Shown piece by piece: positions 62,868-64,000 of a stretch of 64,000 bases of DNA (position 1 is its first letter; every line of letters starts with the position of its first letter). A model generated the notes under the pieces. That model had not been told where the DNA came from and ran no database searches. It saw nothing but the letters and a program-made list of their open reading frames with translations. The stretch comes from Aquabacterium sp. Lineage in GTDB: Bacteria; Pseudomonadota; Gammaproteobacteria; Burkholderiales; Burkholderiaceae_C. Made by a program: the position numbers and the translations under genes. Location of the stretch: NCBI GenBank assembly GCA_023266355.1, contig JAHFQM010000006.1:1-64000 (forward strand), given 5' to 3'.

Positions 62868-63614
62868 ATGGCATTTTTGAGCACCACCGCCCGTCAGACG
62901 CTGCTGGGCTTCGCCCTGGGCGCGGCCTCCGCGGGCGCCAGCGCCATCCCCCTGACCATCCCCACGACTTACCTGGACGCCGAGGCGACTTACACCTTCG
63001 ACGCCGACACGGCCAGCCTGATGTACCTCATGGGCGTCTCGGTCCATGCCTTGGGCAACACCCAGGCGGTCAAGGGCAGTGACTGGCAGTTCATGATGCC
63101 GGTGACGCAGGTGACGCTCAATGCCAGCATCCTGCCGCTGGGGCTCACGCCGGTGTCGGGCTTTGCCACGGGTTCAGGGTTGATGATCCAGAGCGAAACC
63201 GGCGCGCTGACGCTGGCGAATTTCGGGCTGGACTTCAAGCGCAATGTGCTGACGGCAGACCTCGGCACCAGCGCAGGCATCTCCAAAGCCTTTGACGTTT
63301 ACAGCTTCACCGTGGACCAGGGCCTGCATGTGTCCACCAGCGGGGGCTTGTCGATGGCGATGAACCTGTCCCACATGACCTTGACCAGTGGTGCCCAGGC
63401 CCAGTTCGCCACGGCATTGCAACTCGATGAGTTGGCCGTGTCGGTGCTGCCCATGTTGAATTTCGGCACCCTCGATGTGAACATCTCGCCGGCACTGCGG
63501 TTTGGCGTGTCGGACAAATCTTTGGTGGCGGCCATCCCTGAGCCGCCGCGTTTTGCCACCCTGGGTTTGGGGCTGCTGGGCCTGGCCTTCGTGGCGCGCC
63601 GCCGACTGTCCTGA
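62868..63614 (+). CDS. PEP-CTERM sorting domain protein
   Basis: The 248-residue exported protein has a signal peptide (TLLGFALGAASAGASA, cleaved near 24), a beta-rich central part without recognised domain, and a C-terminal sorting signal: IPEPPRFATLGLGLLGLAFV followed by ARRRLS. The PEP motif, one helix and an Arg cluster are the exosortase/PEP-CTERM substrate signature. The protein is probably delivered to the envelope or matrix alongside exopolysaccharide. AGGAG lies seven bases before the ATG at 62868. The function of the central part is unknown. No exosortase (epsH/xrt) is in the window. Confidence 0.85.
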   Translation: MAFLSTTARQTLLGFALGAASAGASAIPLTIPTTYLDAEATYTFDADTASLMYLMGVSVHALGNTQAVKGSDWQFMMPVTQVTLNASILPLGLTPVSGFATGSGLMIQSETGALTLANFGLDFKRNVLTADLGTSAGISKAFDVYSFTVDQGLHVSTSGGLSMAMNLSHMTLTSGAQAQFATALQLDELAVSVLPMLNFGTLDVNISPALRFGVSDKSLVAAIPEPPRFATLGLGLLGLAFVARRRLS

Positions 63615-63659
63615 GCTGACATCGGGTGACGTGACGGCGTCTGGACGATGCCCTGGGGC

Positions 63660-63665
63660 TACAAT
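63660..63665 (+). promoter_or_regulatory. -10 element of tRNA-Gly
   Basis: TACAAT lies 11 bases before the mature 5' end of the tRNA, matching the -10 consensus at five of six positions. No good -35 is visible 16-18 bases upstream. Confidence 0.5.
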
Positions 63666-63675
63666 TCGGTGCATC

Positions 63676-63749
63676 GCGGGCGTCGTTCAATGGCAGGACT
63701 CTTGCTTCCCAAGCAAATAACGTGGGTTCGATTCCCATCGCCCGCTCCA
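63676..63749 (+). tRNA. tRNA-Gly, anticodon CCC
   Basis: A 74-base cloverleaf with acceptor stem GCGGGCG / CGCCCGC, discriminator T and encoded CCA. The anticodon loop is TTCCCAA, giving anticodon CCC for the glycine codon GGG. The T arm reads GTGGG-TTCGATT-CCCAT. The anticodon stem CTTGC / GCAAA has a C-A mismatch at the outer pair (27-43). A short C5/G5 hairpin follows at 63755-63770 without a T run. Confidence 0.95.
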
Positions 63750-63862
63750 TGTGCCCCCGCCTGAGGGGGACAAACGGACACAGAAACTCCTTACAGTATT
63801 GACTTCCCGTGTGCTGTCGCCCGTTAGGCGACCTCTGTCACCCAACCAACAGGCAGGAAGTC

Positions 63863-64000
63863 GTGAGTTTCAGTCGTCTGGATGGATTCCGCATCGCCGG
63901 TGTCTCCACGGTTGTCCCCGCCACGCAGCTGGACAACCTCGCGCTGGGTGAGCGCTACGGCGCCGACGATGTCCGCAAGGTGGTCTCGATGGCCGGTGTG
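63863..64000 (+). CDS. 3-oxoacyl-ACP synthase III family protein, N-terminal part (runs off the right edge)
   Basis: The frame begins with GTG at 63863 after AGGAAG and stays open to base 64000 (46 codons). The start reads MSFSRLDGFRIAGVSTVVPA then TQLDNLALGERYGADDVRKV and VSMAGV. This matches the N-terminus of ketoacyl-ACP synthase III (FabH-like) proteins, which condense an acyl-CoA with malonyl-ACP. The active-site Cys lies beyond the window, so activity cannot be judged. An inverted repeat GTCGCC-CGTTA-GGCGAC lies 30-47 bases upstream. It may open a polysaccharide or lipid cluster to the right. Confidence 0.7.
   Translation, partial: MSFSRLDGFRIAGVSTVVPATQLDNLALGERYGADDVRKVVSMAGV

Overview
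This 64 kb window is GC-rich chromosomal DNA from a betaproteobacterium of the order Burkholderiales. The gene content fits the Aquabacterium / Leptothrix / Rubrivivax side of the order, but the genus is a guess. The evidence is a phaC-phaA-phaB polyhydroxybutyrate (PHB) operon, an ilvBNC operon, nadE-glnB, a DUF3619/DUF3106 sigma-factor cluster, a PEP-CTERM protein and a yciB-bolA-ppiC run. Almost every gene has a confident family assignment. I see no phage, insertion sequence or CRISPR array.

Layout. 1-6.9 kb (minus strand): the start of a giant LapA-type adhesin, its type I secretion HlyD protein and ABC transporter, a Nudix hydrolase and ubiC. 7-12.6 kb (plus): pgeF and the PHB operon phaC-phaA-phaB, closed by a clear terminator. 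12.7-15.8 kb: a small protein, lexA with two tandem SOS-like boxes, a divergent asparaginase and an SDR. 15.9-20.6 kb: a MacA-MacB-outer-membrane-factor efflux operon. 20.7-31.7 kb: housekeeping and regulatory genes (GST, a PaaX-like regulator with a fatty acid desaturase, a Crp/Fnr regulator, aminopeptidase P, NDH-2, a PAS-GGDEF protein, an exonuclease, a COG3146 protein). 31.7-34 kb: nadE and glnB. 34-37.3 kb (minus): a LOG protein, then an ECF sigma factor operon with DUF3619, DUF3106 and RDD proteins. 37.4-41.4 kb: ilvB-ilvN-ilvC with promoter, structured leader and terminator. 41.4-51.2 kb (minus): six close-packed genes, HlyD / RbbA / ABC-2 permease / second PHA synthase / MaoC-Pta fusion / outer-membrane factor. 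51.3-58 kb: acetyltransferases, an AEC transporter, a chalcone-isomerase-like protein, xerD, DUF455 and uppP. 58-61.9 kb: selO-msrB-yciB-bolA-ppiC. 62-64 kb: trmB, a PEP-CTERM protein, tRNA-Gly(CCC) and the start of a KAS III gene.

How they work together. PhaA and PhaB make (R)-3-hydroxybutyryl-CoA from acetyl-CoA, and PhaC polymerises it. A second synthase sits with a MaoC-Pta fusion inside an export operon, which is the most unusual arrangement here. The adhesin carries a retention module and a dialanine site expected for LapD/LapG control by c-di-GMP; a diguanylate cyclase lies in the window, but LapD and LapG do not. The sigma factor cluster (sigma, membrane-anchored DUF3619, exported Spy-like DUF3106, RDD membrane protein) looks like an uncharacterised envelope-response unit.
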